Source: Cyclobacteriaceae bacterium
Lineage (GTDB): Bacteria; Bacteroidota; Bacteroidia; Cytophagales; Cyclobacteriaceae
Direction: 5' to 3'
Assembly (NCBI GenBank): GCA_025808415.1
Contig: CP075525.1
Location: 1,101,501 to 1,165,500, forward strand
DNA: 64,000 bases
Part shown: piece after piece, positions 1-8,220 of the stretch
Layout: each line of letters begins with the position of its first letter
How positions within the stretch are numbered: the stretch's first letter is position 1
Notes under the pieces: model-generated
Seen by the model: the letters and a program-made list of their open reading frames with translations, nothing else
Database searches by the model: none
What the model was told of the DNA's origin: nothing
Translations under genes and position numbers: made by a program

Positions 1-236
1 TCGGGCAGTAGCGTGTAGCGCGTAAAGTTCAATCCATCGTATTGAAACAATCCGTCCGCTGCAATCCAGATCAGCCCTTCCGGATCCTGGAGAACATCGC
101 TTATTTCGGATGAACGGATCGTGCCCGGAACATAAACGTGTTCAAAAATAAGTTGCTCGGGCAGTGTTTGTGAAAAAACACTACTGCCGGATAGCACCAA
201 ATGGGTAAGTAAACTATAACAGAACCTCCTGCACAT
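1..236 (-). CDS. Propeller-type sensor protein, N-terminal part (partial)
   Basis: The reading frame starts at an ATG at 236-234 and runs off the left edge, giving about 78 residues. It opens with a hydrophobic signal-peptide-like stretch ending near VFSQ, followed by one two-component-regulator propeller (Reg_prop) repeat: SEISDVLQDPEGLIWIAADG, then GLFQYDGLNFTRY. In Bacteroidota such repeats form the periplasmic sensor of hybrid histidine kinases or Y_Y_Y/LuxR-type regulators; which of these it is cannot be told because the C-terminal part is outside the window. The start codon shares its A with the TAA stop of the upstream gene (TAATG), so the two are probably translationally coupled. Confidence 0.7.
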   Translation of the reverse strand, partial: MCRRFCYSLLTHLVLSGSSVFSQTLPEQLIFEHVYVPGTIRSSEISDVLQDPEGLIWIAADGLFQYDGLNFTRYTLLP

Positions 237-604
237 TAATCCTCCGGGTAAGGTATAAAAACAAAATTGGTAAACGCTTTATCGATCACAAACAGGCAAC
301 AGAATTCATCCGGGTCTTTATAAGCTGCTTTAAAAGCTTCTTGTTTTTCTTCATCAATTAAACCTCGTTGCACAAACTCGTCCATGTAGCTGATGTAGTA
401 ATTCCATTCCAGTTCAGCCAGTTGTTTATCAATGAGCAATTGTCCTATCGGTTGCTGCTCTTTACAAACAGGAAAAACAGGATGTTCTGAAAAACCCCGC
501 TTGCGCACCTGGTATGAAGCCTCTTTAATGGAGTCGGCTACTTTTACAAAATCCTGTGAAATTGTGCCTAAATATTTCCCACTCAGCTCCGGATCGTTAT
601 GCAT
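236..604 (-). CDS. Conserved hypothetical protein, 122 aa
   Basis: A small soluble, acidic protein with no signal peptide or membrane segment. I do not recognise a named family. It has two cysteines side by side (DEFCCLFVID, near residue 102) and a mixed alpha/beta look, with a helical centre (LAELEWNYYISYMDEFVQRG) and a hydrophobic C-terminal strand (FTNFVFIPYPED). It lies directly upstream of the propeller-sensor gene and overlaps it by one base, so the two form an operon. A role linked to that sensor is possible but is only an inference from position. Confidence 0.65.
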   Translation of the reverse strand: MHNDPELSGKYLGTISQDFVKVADSIKEASYQVRKRGFSEHPVFPVCKEQQPIGQLLIDKQLAELEWNYYISYMDEFVQRGLIDEEKQEAFKAAYKDPDEFCCLFVIDKAFTNFVFIPYPED

Positions 605-697
605 AGTCGTAAAAAATGAGCCACTAAAATAATATGTTGGCAGGTATCCCTGCCATCAAGGTAAGAATTCCCTATTTTCGGACATAAACCCAATGAA

Positions 698-3523
698 ATG
701 AGATCAATTATACAGTTTTTATTTTCAGTACTGTGCCTGTCGGTGTATGGTCAGGCCACAAGTGAGTCCGAAATAAAGGCTTCATTTGAAGCCCGGAAAA
801 AACTTGCTGAACAATCCATTTTAAGCAACTACCCTGTGCGGAACATTGGCCCCACGGTACAAGGCGGGCGCATTGTTGATATTGAGGTGAACCTGAAAAA
901 TACGCATGAGTATTACCTCGGCTTTGCCTCCGGTGGAATTTTCAAAACAGAAAACAACGGAATAACCTTTCAGCCCATTTTTGATGATGTGGATGCGATG
1001 GGTATTGGTGACTTTGCTTTATCGCAAACTGATCCAAAGATCTTATACGTAGGTACTGGCGAAAAAAACAGCAGTCGCTCAAGCTATGCCGGCAGTGGCA
1101 TGTACAAAACCATTGATGCAGGAAAAACCTGGCAACACCTTGGCCTTACCGGAACGCATCACATTAGTCGTGTTGTAATTCATCCGAAGGATAACAACAC
1201 GGTGTGGGTAGCGGCCATTGGTGCCCTTTATTCAAAAAATTCAGAACGTGGTGTATTCAAAACAATTGATGGCGGTAAAACATGGAAAAAAACACTATTC
1301 ATAAACGACAGCACCGGTATTATTGATCTGGTAATCAATCCATCAAACCCAAACCAATTGCTGGCATCTTCGTGGGATCGTTCGCGCAAAGCGTGGGATT
1401 TTAAGGAAGGCGGTGAGGGTTCGTCTATATATAAATCGGATGATGGCGGTGAAACCTGGTACAAGTCGGTAGCAGGGTTTCCACAAGGAAAACAGGTAGG
1501 CCGAATAGGCCTCGATGTTTCAGCCGTTAACCCAAATGTTGTTTACGCCATTCTGGACAACCAGGGTGAAATTCCACAAACCGAAAAACCGAAAGATGAT
1601 GGCAACCTTAAGGCAGAAAATTTTAAGGGCATGACCAGGGAAGCCTTTGCCAGGCTTGATGATAAAAAGCTTGATGATTTTTTGAAAGACAACCGCTTTC
1701 CACAGAAGTATGATGCCAAACGGGTAAAGAAAGAAGTAAGCGAAGGAAAATATTCTGCCACCGCTTTGTATGATTACCTGGGTGGCGATGCCAACGCCAA
1801 TTTGTTCAATAAAAAGATTATCGGTGCAGAAGTATATCGTTCGGATGATAACGGCAATACCTGGAAAAAAATGAACAGCTATGATTTAGATGGTGTGTTC
1901 TTTACCTACGGCTATTACTTTGCCGAAATGCGTGTTGATCCCTCCAATGCCGATAAAGTGTACATCTACGGTGTGCCGCTTCTGAAATCAAACGATGGTG
2001 GTGTAACCTGGAACCACCTCGATACGCTGCGTGGCGAACAAAACATCCATGTCGATCATCATGCGCTGTGGGTCAATCCTAACAATGGCAAGCACATGTT
2101 GCTGGGTAACGATGGCGGATTGTATGTGACTTATGATGAAGGCGCGTACTGGCAACACATTAATAATATGCCTGTGGGTCAATTTTATACTGTGAATGTT
2201 GATATGGAAACACCCTATAATGTCTATGGTGGATTGCAAGATAACGGTGTATTGAAAGGTTCGTCACGTTCGGTACCCAATGTTAACAAGCATTGGGAAA
2301 CCATTGGCGGGGGCGATGGCATGTATGTAGCAGCCGACCCGCGCAACAGCAAGTTGGTGTATTGGGGTTTTCAGTTTGGAAATTATTTCAGGGTAGAACC
2401 TGGCAAGCCTGGCGCGCGCATTACACCCCGCAATGATATTGGCGAGCCGGCCTACCGCTGGAACTGGTGTACCCCGCTGCAGTTAAGTAAGCACAATCCG
2501 GATATTGTGTACATGGCGGCTCAAAAAGTATTCAGAAGTTTAAATAAAGGAGAAAGTTGGGAGACCATCAGCGATGACCTGACTAAAAATAAAAAGCAAG
2601 GGGATGTTCCTTTCTCCACCATCAGTGCATTGGAAGAATCGCCATTGAAGTTTGGATTGCTTTATGCCGGTACGGATGATGGAAATGTGTGGGTATCTAA
2701 AAACGGAGGAGGTAGTTGGGAAAGTATTGTAACAGGCTTGCCGCAGAATAAGTGGGTGAGTTCAATTGCACCTTCGCCTCACGCAGAAGGTACTGTTTAT
2801 GTTTCGTTGAACGGCTACCGCGATGATGATTTCAAAACGTATTTATATGCGAGTACTGATTATGGTAAAAACTGGAAGAGCGTGAAAGGAAATTTGCCGG
2901 AGTCAGTGGCAAATGTGATCGTTCAGGATCCGGTTCAGCCAAACTTGTTGTATTGCGGGTTGGATAATGGAACCTATGCAAGCCTGGACAATGGAACCTC
3001 CTGGCATTACTTCAACGGCATGCTCAATGTAGCATCTTACGACATGCTGGTGCACCCTCGCGATAACGAGCTGGTAGTAGGTACCCATGGCCGTAGTGTT
3101 TTCGTAGCTGATGTAAAACCTTTGCAAGCACTGAAAGATGCCGGCAAATCCATTATGGCTTTTGCGCCAGAAAGCATACGTCACAGTGAACGTTGGGGGC
3201 AAAAACAATATCCGTGGGCAGAAACCAACGAGCCGAAAGTAAGCATACTGTATTATGCAGGTAAGGCATCAGCGGCAATTGCGGTAGAAGTTTATGATGA
3301 GAAGAAGAATCTGGTGCGCAAACTCACAGCAACGGGTGCCACCGGTTTTCAAAAATTTACCTGGGATGTTAAGGTTGCTGAAGCCGCACCGGCACCTGCA
3401 AAATCAAAATCAAAAACTCCGGTTGTAACGGAACCCGTTTTGAAGTATGCCGGTAAGGGGAAGTACACGATTAAGTTTGTGAGTGGTGGCGATAGCAGTG
3501 AAGTGGTGGTGGAAATAAAATAA
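698..3523 (+). CDS. Secreted Asp-box (BNR/sortilin-like) beta-propeller protein, 941 aa
   Basis: An N-terminal signal peptide (cleavage near residue 18, VYG-QA) is followed by at least eight Asp-box motifs of the S-x-D-x-G-x-T-W type: YKTIDAGKTW, FKTIDGGKTW, YKSDDGGETW, YRSDDNGNTW, LKSNDGGVTW, FRSLNKGESW, WVSKNGGGSW and YASTDYGKNW. Proteins with this pattern fold as large beta-propellers resembling VPS10/sortilin or xyloglucanase-type domains. The last ~120 residues (VEVYDEKKNLVRKL, FTWDV) look like a FlgD/Ig-type sandwich, as in many secreted Bacteroidota proteins. Catalytic activity cannot be read from the sequence; annotations as 'glycosyl hydrolase' for this family are usually not backed by active-site residues. 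Its stop codon directly abuts that of the convergent ACP phosphodiesterase gene. Confidence 0.8.
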   Translation: MRSIIQFLFSVLCLSVYGQATSESEIKASFEARKKLAEQSILSNYPVRNIGPTVQGGRIVDIEVNLKNTHEYYLGFASGGIFKTENNGITFQPIFDDVDAMGIGDFALSQTDPKILYVGTGEKNSSRSSYAGSGMYKTIDAGKTWQHLGLTGTHHISRVVIHPKDNNTVWVAAIGALYSKNSERGVFKTIDGGKTWKKTLFINDSTGIIDLVINPSNPNQLLASSWDRSRKAWDFKEGGEGSSIYKSDDGGETWYKSVAGFPQGKQVGRIGLDVSAVNPNVVYAILDNQGEIPQTEKPKDDGNLKAENFKGMTREAFARLDDKKLDDFLKDNRFPQKYDAKRVKKEVSEGKYSATALYDYLGGDANANLFNKKIIGAEVYRSDDNGNTWKKMNSYDLDGVFFTYGYYFAEMRVDPSNADKVYIYGVPLLKSNDGGVTWNHLDTLRGEQNIHVDHHALWVNPNNGKHMLLGNDGGLYVTYDEGAYWQHINNMPVGQFYTVNVDMETPYNVYGGLQDNGVLKGSSRSVPNVNKHWETIGGGDGMYVAADPRNSKLVYWGFQFGNYFRVEPGKPGARITPRNDIGEPAYRWNWCTPLQLSKHNPDIVYMAAQKVFRSLNKGESWETISDDLTKNKKQGDVPFSTISALEESPLKFGLLYAGTDDGNVWVSKNGGGSWESIVTGLPQNKWVSSIAPSPHAEGTVYVSLNGYRDDDFKTYLYASTDYGKNWKSVKGNLPESVANVIVQDPVQPNLLYCGLDNGTYASLDNGTSWHYFNGMLNVASYDMLVHPRDNELVVGTHGRSVFVADVKPLQALKDAGKSIMAFAPESIRHSERWGQKQYPWAETNEPKVSILYYAGKASAAIAVEVYDEKKNLVRKLTATGATGFQKFTWDVKVAEAAPAPAKSKSKTPVVTEPVLKYAGKGKYTIKFVSGGDSSEVVVEIK

Positions 3524-4114
3524 TCAAGTTTCGTTGTCGAGCCACTTTTTTGAGAAGGCCTGAAGTTCCGGATAAAATGCAGAAAACTCTTTCGTGAAGT
3601 CCTTATAATTATTTTTGAGGTCTTCAACGGCCAGTTCCATTTTTGATTCGTGTTTCGATCGCCTGGCCATGCCCGTTAGCGCACGTTCTATCCCTTCCAG
3701 TCGTGCGTAGTTTACGAGCCAGTTGCCTTTGGTCATGTAGGGAAGCATAAACTTTACACCTTCGGGTAAAATGTGGTGAAACTTTTCCAGCGTGCTGTAA
3801 GAGCGTTCGGCAAAATCCGGGAGAAAATCGGTGTAATAATGTTCCCAGTTTTTAGCCAGCAGGTGGTCATAAAACATGTCGACTATGACAGCAGAATAAT
3901 GACGATAAGTTGGGCGCAACCGGTTTTTACTTACTGTTACAATCGGGTGGCTATCCGTAAACTCATCAATAGCACGGTGCAGCGCTATGCCACGGGCAAT
4001 TTCGGGTTCAAATTGTTCGAGTAAGTTCCGTCCTTTCACAAAATCACCAATAAAATTGCCCACCATAACTTTAGGGTTGTCACCCGACAGACTGATGTGC
4101 GCAAGGAAGTTCAT
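3524..4114 (-). CDS. acpH: Acyl-carrier-protein phosphodiesterase (DUF479)
   Basis: The 196-residue protein has the length and motif layout of the AcpH/DUF479 family: N-terminal MNFLAHISLSGD, then VGNFIGDFVKG, then a GIALHRAIDEFTDSHP block with the conserved His and Asp residues of this HD-like metal site, and VIVDMFYDHLLAKNW. Members remove 4'-phosphopantetheine from acyl carrier protein in the cytoplasm. It is convergent with the preceding gene, with no spacer between the two stop codons, and appears monocistronic. The symbol rests on family resemblance only; some relatives are misnamed. Confidence 0.8.
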   Translation of the reverse strand: MNFLAHISLSGDNPKVMVGNFIGDFVKGRNLLEQFEPEIARGIALHRAIDEFTDSHPIVTVSKNRLRPTYRHYSAVIVDMFYDHLLAKNWEHYYTDFLPDFAERSYSTLEKFHHILPEGVKFMLPYMTKGNWLVNYARLEGIERALTGMARRSKHESKMELAVEDLKNNYKDFTKEFSAFYPELQAFSKKWLDNET

Positions 4115-4133
4115 GCGGTTAAGTTAACAGTCC

Positions 4134-4193
4134 ACAGTCAATAGTTCATCGTCTGGACAGCACTTAATAAACTATTGACTGTGAACTATTGAC
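4134..4193. repeat. Intergenic inverted repeat (13-bp arms)
   Basis: ACAGTCAATAGTT (4134-4146) is the exact reverse complement of AACTATTGACTGT (4170-4182), with a 23-nt loop, and GAACTATTGAC follows again at 4183-4193. It sits between the divergent starts of the AcpH and TerB-like genes, so a terminator role is unlikely. It resembles the short dispersed intergenic repeats common in this phylum. Confidence 0.6.
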
Positions 4194-4239
4194 AATCGAG
4201 GAACAATTCCCCATCTTCCACCATTAAAACTATGCGTGT

Positions 4240-4632
4240 ATGGCCTTATCCCAATTGAAACTACTGGTTAATCTCGCCCGTATTGACGGTGACATTGCCG
4301 ATCGTGAACGCAAGTACATTACCACCATAGGCCTGGCCAATGGTGTACCGATGGAAGATATTGTTCCGCTGTTCGATCAGGATCATGAAAACATAGGATT
4401 AATGCACCTGACTAATAATGAAAAGTTCGATTACATTGTAAGCCTTGTTCAGTTGATGAAAATTGATGAGCGATTATATCAGGAAGAAATTAAGTATTGT
4501 TCGGAAGTGGCTGCCCGTTTGGGATACGACCAAACCGTTATGTTTGACCTGATGCTGCATGTGCGTGAAGAAATGCAGCGCAATGAACTGCAGGCGCTTA
4601 AAAAGATCACTGAAAAATATCTATCCAAGTAA
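4240..4632 (+). CDS. TerB-like (DjlA N-terminal-like) protein, 130 aa
   Basis: The whole 130-residue protein resembles a TerB/DjlA-N all-helical domain: LLVNLARIDGDIADRERKYI near the start and LVQLMKIDERLYQEEIKYC in the middle are the two acidic, metal-binding-like helices typical of the family (A-x-x-D-G-x-x-x-x-x-E). It has no signal peptide and is probably cytoplasmic. TerB-like domains occur in tellurite-resistance and stress proteins, but this stand-alone form has no defined role. It lies 15 bp upstream of the amidohydrolase gene and may be co-transcribed with it. Confidence 0.7.
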   Translation: MALSQLKLLVNLARIDGDIADRERKYITTIGLANGVPMEDIVPLFDQDHENIGLMHLTNNEKFDYIVSLVQLMKIDERLYQEEIKYCSEVAARLGYDQTVMFDLMLHVREEMQRNELQALKKITEKYLSK

Positions 4633-4647
4633 CCTTATTTTGAAAAT

Positions 4648-5922
4648 ATGAAGAAGCTTTTTTTACTGGCAATGACGGTTGTGTCTATTCAACTGATTGC
4701 CCAGCGAACGGTAATTCATTGCGGCAACCTGATTGATGGAAAGTCGAATGATGTGCAGTCACAAATGACAGTGATTGTAGAAAAAAATAGTATCACAAGA
4801 GTAGAAAAAGGATTCACAAAACCCGGTACTTCCGATAAGTTGATTGACTTGAGCAAGAAAACCGTTATGCCCGGTTTGATTGATTTGCATGTTCACCTGG
4901 AAGGTGAAACGAACAAAGATCAAGCCTTGCAACGGTTCACATCAAATAAAGCGGATGTTGCTTTCCGGTCAACCGTTTATGCAAAGAAAACGTTGCTGGC
5001 AGGGTTTACTACCGTGCGCGATTTAGGCGGCAGTGGGGTCAATACTTCCTTGCGCAATGCCATTAACCAGGGATTGGTTGTGGGGCCAAGAATTTTTTCC
5101 GTTGGTAAATCTATTGGCACAACAGGCGGTCATGCCGATCCGACCAACGGCTACCGCGAAGATTTGATGGGCGACCCCGGGCCGAAGGAAGGTGTGATCA
5201 ACTCGCCTGAAGAAGCAAGACAAGCCGTAAGGCAACGCTATAAAGACGGTAGCGACCTGATAAAAATTACAGCAACAGGTGGTGTGCTCAGCCTTGCCAA
5301 AGATGGCAGTGGACCGCAGTTTACGCTGGATGAACTAAAAGCAATAGTAGAGACAGCAAAAGATTATGGGATGCACACCGCTGCCCATGCGCACGGCACC
5401 GAAGGCATGAAGCGGGCTGTACTGGCAGGCATTACCACCATCGAACACGGCACCATGATGACCGAAGAGGTGATGGATTTGATGAAAGAGAAAGGAACGT
5501 ATTACGTCCCTACAATTTCTGCCGGAAAATTTGTGGCTGAGAAAGCAAAGGAACCTGGTTATTATCATCCATTGGTTACGCCCAAGGCATTGGCCATTGG
5601 TCCACAGATTCAGGAAACCTTTGGTAAAGCTTATAAACGGGGAGTAAAGATTGCTTTTGGTACTGATGCCGGGGTGTTTCCGCACGGTGAAAACGGAAAG
5701 GAGTTTACCTACATGGTAGAGGCCGGTATGCCCGCGATGGAAGCCATTAAATCCGCAACAGTAGTGGCGGCTGAAGTGGTGGGTATGAACGATAAAATTG
5801 GAACCATTGAAGCAGGTAAGCTGGCCGACATTGTTGCCACTGATGATAATCCGTTGAAAAACATAAAGACCATGGAGAAAGTGAGTTTTGTGATGAAGGA
5901 GGGCGTGGTTTACCTTCAATGA
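4648..5922 (+). CDS. Secreted metal-dependent amidohydrolase, 424 aa
   Basis: An N-terminal signal peptide (about 18 residues, cut near LIAQ-R) precedes an amidohydrolase-superfamily TIM barrel. Visible metal-site elements are H81-x-H83 in DLHVHLE, the probable carboxylated Lys206 in [10 protein letters not shown]247-x-H249 in AAHAHG, H267 in TIEHG and D340 in FGTDAG. C-terminal [15 protein letters not shown] is the usual end of the composite beta domain. Close relatives are annotated as Xaa-Pro dipeptidases or imidazolonepropionase-like hydrolases; the actual substrate cannot be told. Its periplasmic or exported location suggests peptide or cyclic-amide scavenging. Confidence 0.85.
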   Translation: MKKLFLLAMTVVSIQLIAQRTVIHCGNLIDGKSNDVQSQMTVIVEKNSITRVEKGFTKPGTSDKLIDLSKKTVMPGLIDLHVHLEGETNKDQALQRFTSNKADVAFRSTVYAKKTLLAGFTTVRDLGGSGVNTSLRNAINQGLVVGPRIFSVGKSIGTTGGHADPTNGYREDLMGDPGPKEGVINSPEEARQAVRQRYKDGSDLIKITATGGVLSLAKDGSGPQFTLDELKAIVETAKDYGMHTAAHAHGTEGMKRAVLAGITTIEHGTMMTEEVMDLMKEKGTYYVPTISAGKFVAEKAKEPGYYHPLVTPKALAIGPQIQETFGKAYKRGVKIAFGTDAGVFPHGENGKEFTYMVEAGMPAMEAIKSATVVAAEVVGMNDKIGTIEAGKLADIVATDDNPLKNIKTMEKVSFVMKEGVVYLQ

Positions 5923-6021
5923 ATCGAACTAAGAAGTAAGAATAACGATTTTTGATTTTTGAAGGATATCAGATTTCTTGAATCAAAATTCCACAATCAT
6001 CATTCGTCATTCCAATACATT

Positions 6022-6954
6022 ATGATCAGAAAAGTTTTCATACTCACGGTGTTTTTAGCAGCTTGCTCAACACCAGAAAAAAAATCCGAACCATCACCTG
6101 TCCTCACCGGCTTGGACGGTAAGCAATACTTTGAACCCGAACGAAGCGCAACGGCACAAGCCCGGCTCGACAGCAACCTGAATGTTGCACGGAAAAATTT
6201 TGAAACTGATCCTTCAGAAGATAATTATGTTTGGCTGGCCAGAAGGGAAGGATATCTCTACCATTATAATGAGGCTATAAAAATTCTGTCGGAGGGTTTG
6301 GAGAAGTACCCGAACTCCTATAAACTATTCAGGCATCGCGGACATCGCTACATTTCTATTCGAGAATTCAATAAGGCCATTGCTGATTTACAAATGGCGG
6401 CATCGCTGATGCCACGACAACCGCTTGAAATAGAACCGGACGGTCAGCCGAATAAAATCAACAAACCACTATCGAACGTTCAATTCAATGTTTGGTATCA
6501 TTTAGGACTTGCTCATTATTTAAAAGGCGATTTCGAAAGTGCCGAAAAAGCATACTTACAATGCCTTGATGCTTCCGATAACGATGATCTTATTACCGCC
6601 ACGGCTGATTGGCTTTACATGACCTATCGTAGAATGAATAGACCCGAAGAAGCCGCCAAAGTGCTCGAGCTTATCCGCGAGGAAATGAACATTATCGAGA
6701 ACGACTCCTACTACCTGCGCCTTCAAATGTATAAAGGCATGTTACCACCGGATGATTTATTGAAGGTGAGTGGTGAAAATCCGGATGTTGACCTGGCCCT
6801 GGCCACTCAAGGGTATGGTGTGGGAAACTGGTATTTTTGTGAAGGCGACACTACACGCGCAGTAGAGATATTCAAGCAGGTAACTTCAGGAAAGCATTTT
6901 TCTGCTTTTGGATTTATTGCTGCGGAAGCGGATTTGCACCGCCTCTTAAAATAA
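6022..6954 (+). CDS. TPR-containing lipoprotein, 310 aa
   Basis: The frame is open from 5959, but I place the start at 6022, because that ATG begins a lipoprotein signal (MIRKVFILTVFLAACS, lipobox Cys15), whereas the 21 codons before it read like intergenic repeat text. Downstream are tetratricopeptide-like helices: YNEAIKILSEGLEKYPNSYKLFRHRGHRYI, FNKAIADLQMAASLMP, YHLGLAHYLKGDFESAEKAY and MNRPEEAAKVLELI (the first of these blocks spans residues ~75-105). It is probably anchored to a membrane facing the periplasm as a scaffold. It converges with the DUF2911 gene 7 bp away. Confidence 0.75.
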   Translation: MIRKVFILTVFLAACSTPEKKSEPSPVLTGLDGKQYFEPERSATAQARLDSNLNVARKNFETDPSEDNYVWLARREGYLYHYNEAIKILSEGLEKYPNSYKLFRHRGHRYISIREFNKAIADLQMAASLMPRQPLEIEPDGQPNKINKPLSNVQFNVWYHLGLAHYLKGDFESAEKAYLQCLDASDNDDLITATADWLYMTYRRMNRPEEAAKVLELIREEMNIIENDSYYLRLQMYKGMLPPDDLLKVSGENPDVDLALATQGYGVGNWYFCEGDTTRAVEIFKQVTSGKHFSAFGFIAAEADLHRLLK

Positions 6955-6960
6955 TAGTGG

Positions 6961-7539
6961 CTAAAATTTCAGCGGAATAGTAATCCTGATTTTTTCCCAA
7001 CTGATCTGCAAGGCACCTTCTGTAGCTGAAATGGTCTCAATGGCATACAGGAGGCGCTCCTGGGTTTCTTCCAGTTTTTCAGGTGTAACGTTTATCCGCA
7101 GTAGATCTCCTGAAGCATTATAGTCGTCAGCCAAATGCTGGTCCCAGTTCTTGTTAAGAATGAATGTCCAGGTTTCTGTTCCTGGAATAGTAAAAATAGC
7201 ATACTTGCCTGCCGGTATGTTTTGATTGCCGATAATGAAGTTCTTATCAATTTCAAACGAAGTCGCCCGGTGTGCTCCGGTAACCCAAACTTCGTTATAC
7301 GGAACAAGTCCACCCCAGATTATACGACCCTTAACTACCGGGGCTGTGTATTTAATCGTGATATGCGCATTACCCACCATGGCGTGGGTTTCCTTGGGCA
7401 AACTTTTTTTGACCGTGTCTGCTTCGGTTTGAGCCGGAGCAGTCATGTGCTGATCGTGATTTTCAGTGATTTCTTTTTTAGACTGACAACTGATTGCCAG
7501 GATGGCGACACTAAGGATTAGTATTGGATACTTTAACAT
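6961..7539 (-). CDS. DUF2911 lipoprotein, 192 aa
   Basis: A lipoprotein signal with Cys18 (LAISCQS) leads into a DUF2911 domain recognised from the ordered blocks KGRIIWGGLVPYNEVWVTGA, HRATSFEIDKN, NIPAGKYAIFTIPG, WTFILNKNWDQH and LLRINVTPEK. The family is of unknown function and abundant in Bacteroidota. It lies downstream of the DUF3347 lipoprotein and the cus genes on the same strand. The 92-bp gap contains an inverted repeat, so co-transcription is uncertain. A histidine/methionine-bearing linker (ENHDQHM) after the lipidated Cys could bind metal, which would fit the neighbours, but that is speculation. Confidence 0.8.
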   Translation of the reverse strand: MLKYPILILSVAILAISCQSKKEITENHDQHMTAPAQTEADTVKKSLPKETHAMVGNAHITIKYTAPVVKGRIIWGGLVPYNEVWVTGAHRATSFEIDKNFIIGNQNIPAGKYAIFTIPGTETWTFILNKNWDQHLADDYNASGDLLRINVTPEKLEETQERLLYAIETISATEGALQISWEKIRITIPLKF

Positions 7540-7572
7540 ATAGTTTAATTGAGATGAGTATATCTGTAAGCT

Positions 7573-7621
7573 GTAGGCAATTGGCTGTAAAAAAACAAGA
7601 TGTTACGTTGCAATTGCCTGC
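7573..7621. repeat. Intergenic inverted repeat between the DUF2911 and DUF3347 genes
   Basis: GTAGGCAATTG (7573-7583) faces CAATTGCCTGC (7611-7621), giving 10 of 11 pairs with a 27-nt loop that holds a run of seven A on the plus strand (seven T on the minus). It may act as a weak terminator for the leftward cus operon, or be another dispersed repeat. Confidence 0.4.
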
Positions 7622-7631
7622 TGCCTGCTTT

Positions 7632-8126
7632 TTAATTAATTTCTTCTTTCACTGATCCGCACCTGAGCATGGAAGCACCGAAGTACGGATTTAGTACTTT
7701 TTTTTCATCACTTAACCAGAGGGCACCTTTATCATCAAATGCCATAGGGCAGTATTGTTTGTAAACGGTTAATCCGGCTCCACCCGCTTTCACTAAATCG
7801 TACATGGAAATAGAAAGCGCCTCAAAAGCTTCACGTTGTGCTTCAATGTCATCGGTTTCTCCAATGGCTAACACATATTCATTTAATTGGTCGGCATATT
7901 TTCCGGTTGAAGCCGCAAGTGCAGTAGCAGCAGACTTAGCTTTGACTGCATCATCATTTACCAGGGCATCTTTCACTTCAAAGTAACCGGTAAGTACAAC
8001 TTTCAGTGCTTCGTTGGTTTCTTTCGCAGCGGTTTGTGTTTGCTCGTCAGAAGATTTTTCTGTCTTTCCGCAGGCTGCCATTATCAGTGCAACCAAGGCT
8101 AATGCTAAAATTGATTTGATTTTCAT
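7632..8126 (-). CDS. DUF3347 lipoprotein, copper-associated, 164 aa
   Basis: Lipobox Cys19 (LIMAACGK) is followed by a helical DUF3347 domain ending in the family signature VYKQYCPMAFDDKGALWLSD, NPYFGASMLRCG. The paired Cys/Met residues (CPM ... ML-x-C) suggest a Cu(I)/Ag(I) site. The same domain forms the C-terminus of CusB immediately upstream, so the operon encodes it twice: tethered to the adaptor and free. It is plausibly a periplasmic metal donor or buffer for the efflux pump. It follows cusB by 94 bp; that gap carries one copy of the operon's GATATT-type repeat. Confidence 0.8.
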   Translation of the reverse strand: MKIKSILALALVALIMAACGKTEKSSDEQTQTAAKETNEALKVVLTGYFEVKDALVNDDAVKAKSAATALAASTGKYADQLNEYVLAIGETDDIEAQREAFEALSISMYDLVKAGGAGLTVYKQYCPMAFDDKGALWLSDEKKVLNPYFGASMLRCGSVKEEIN

Positions 8127-8184
8127 TTCTCGTTTAGTTTATGATTTGAATTTGATTTCGATTTTAATTAATATCTATGTAGCT

Positions 8185-8208
8185 CCATCAATATCGATGA
8201 ATATCTAA
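8185..8208. repeat. GATATT-type repeat copy (a), between cusB and the DUF3347 gene
   Basis: Read on the minus strand, 8208-8185 matches the repeat left of the four-helix-bundle gene (from 11329) at about 18 of 24 positions, sharing GATATT-ATCGATAT-G-TGG. It is the simplest copy of the family that also occurs at 11327-11371, 11780-11874 and inside cusA. Confidence 0.6.
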
Positions 8209-8220
8209 TATGTTCTACTG

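Noticed and set aside
698..3523. Sialidase or glycosyl hydrolase
   Set aside because: Asp-boxes are present but no sialidase FRIP motif or Arg triad is visible; the propeller alone does not give activity.
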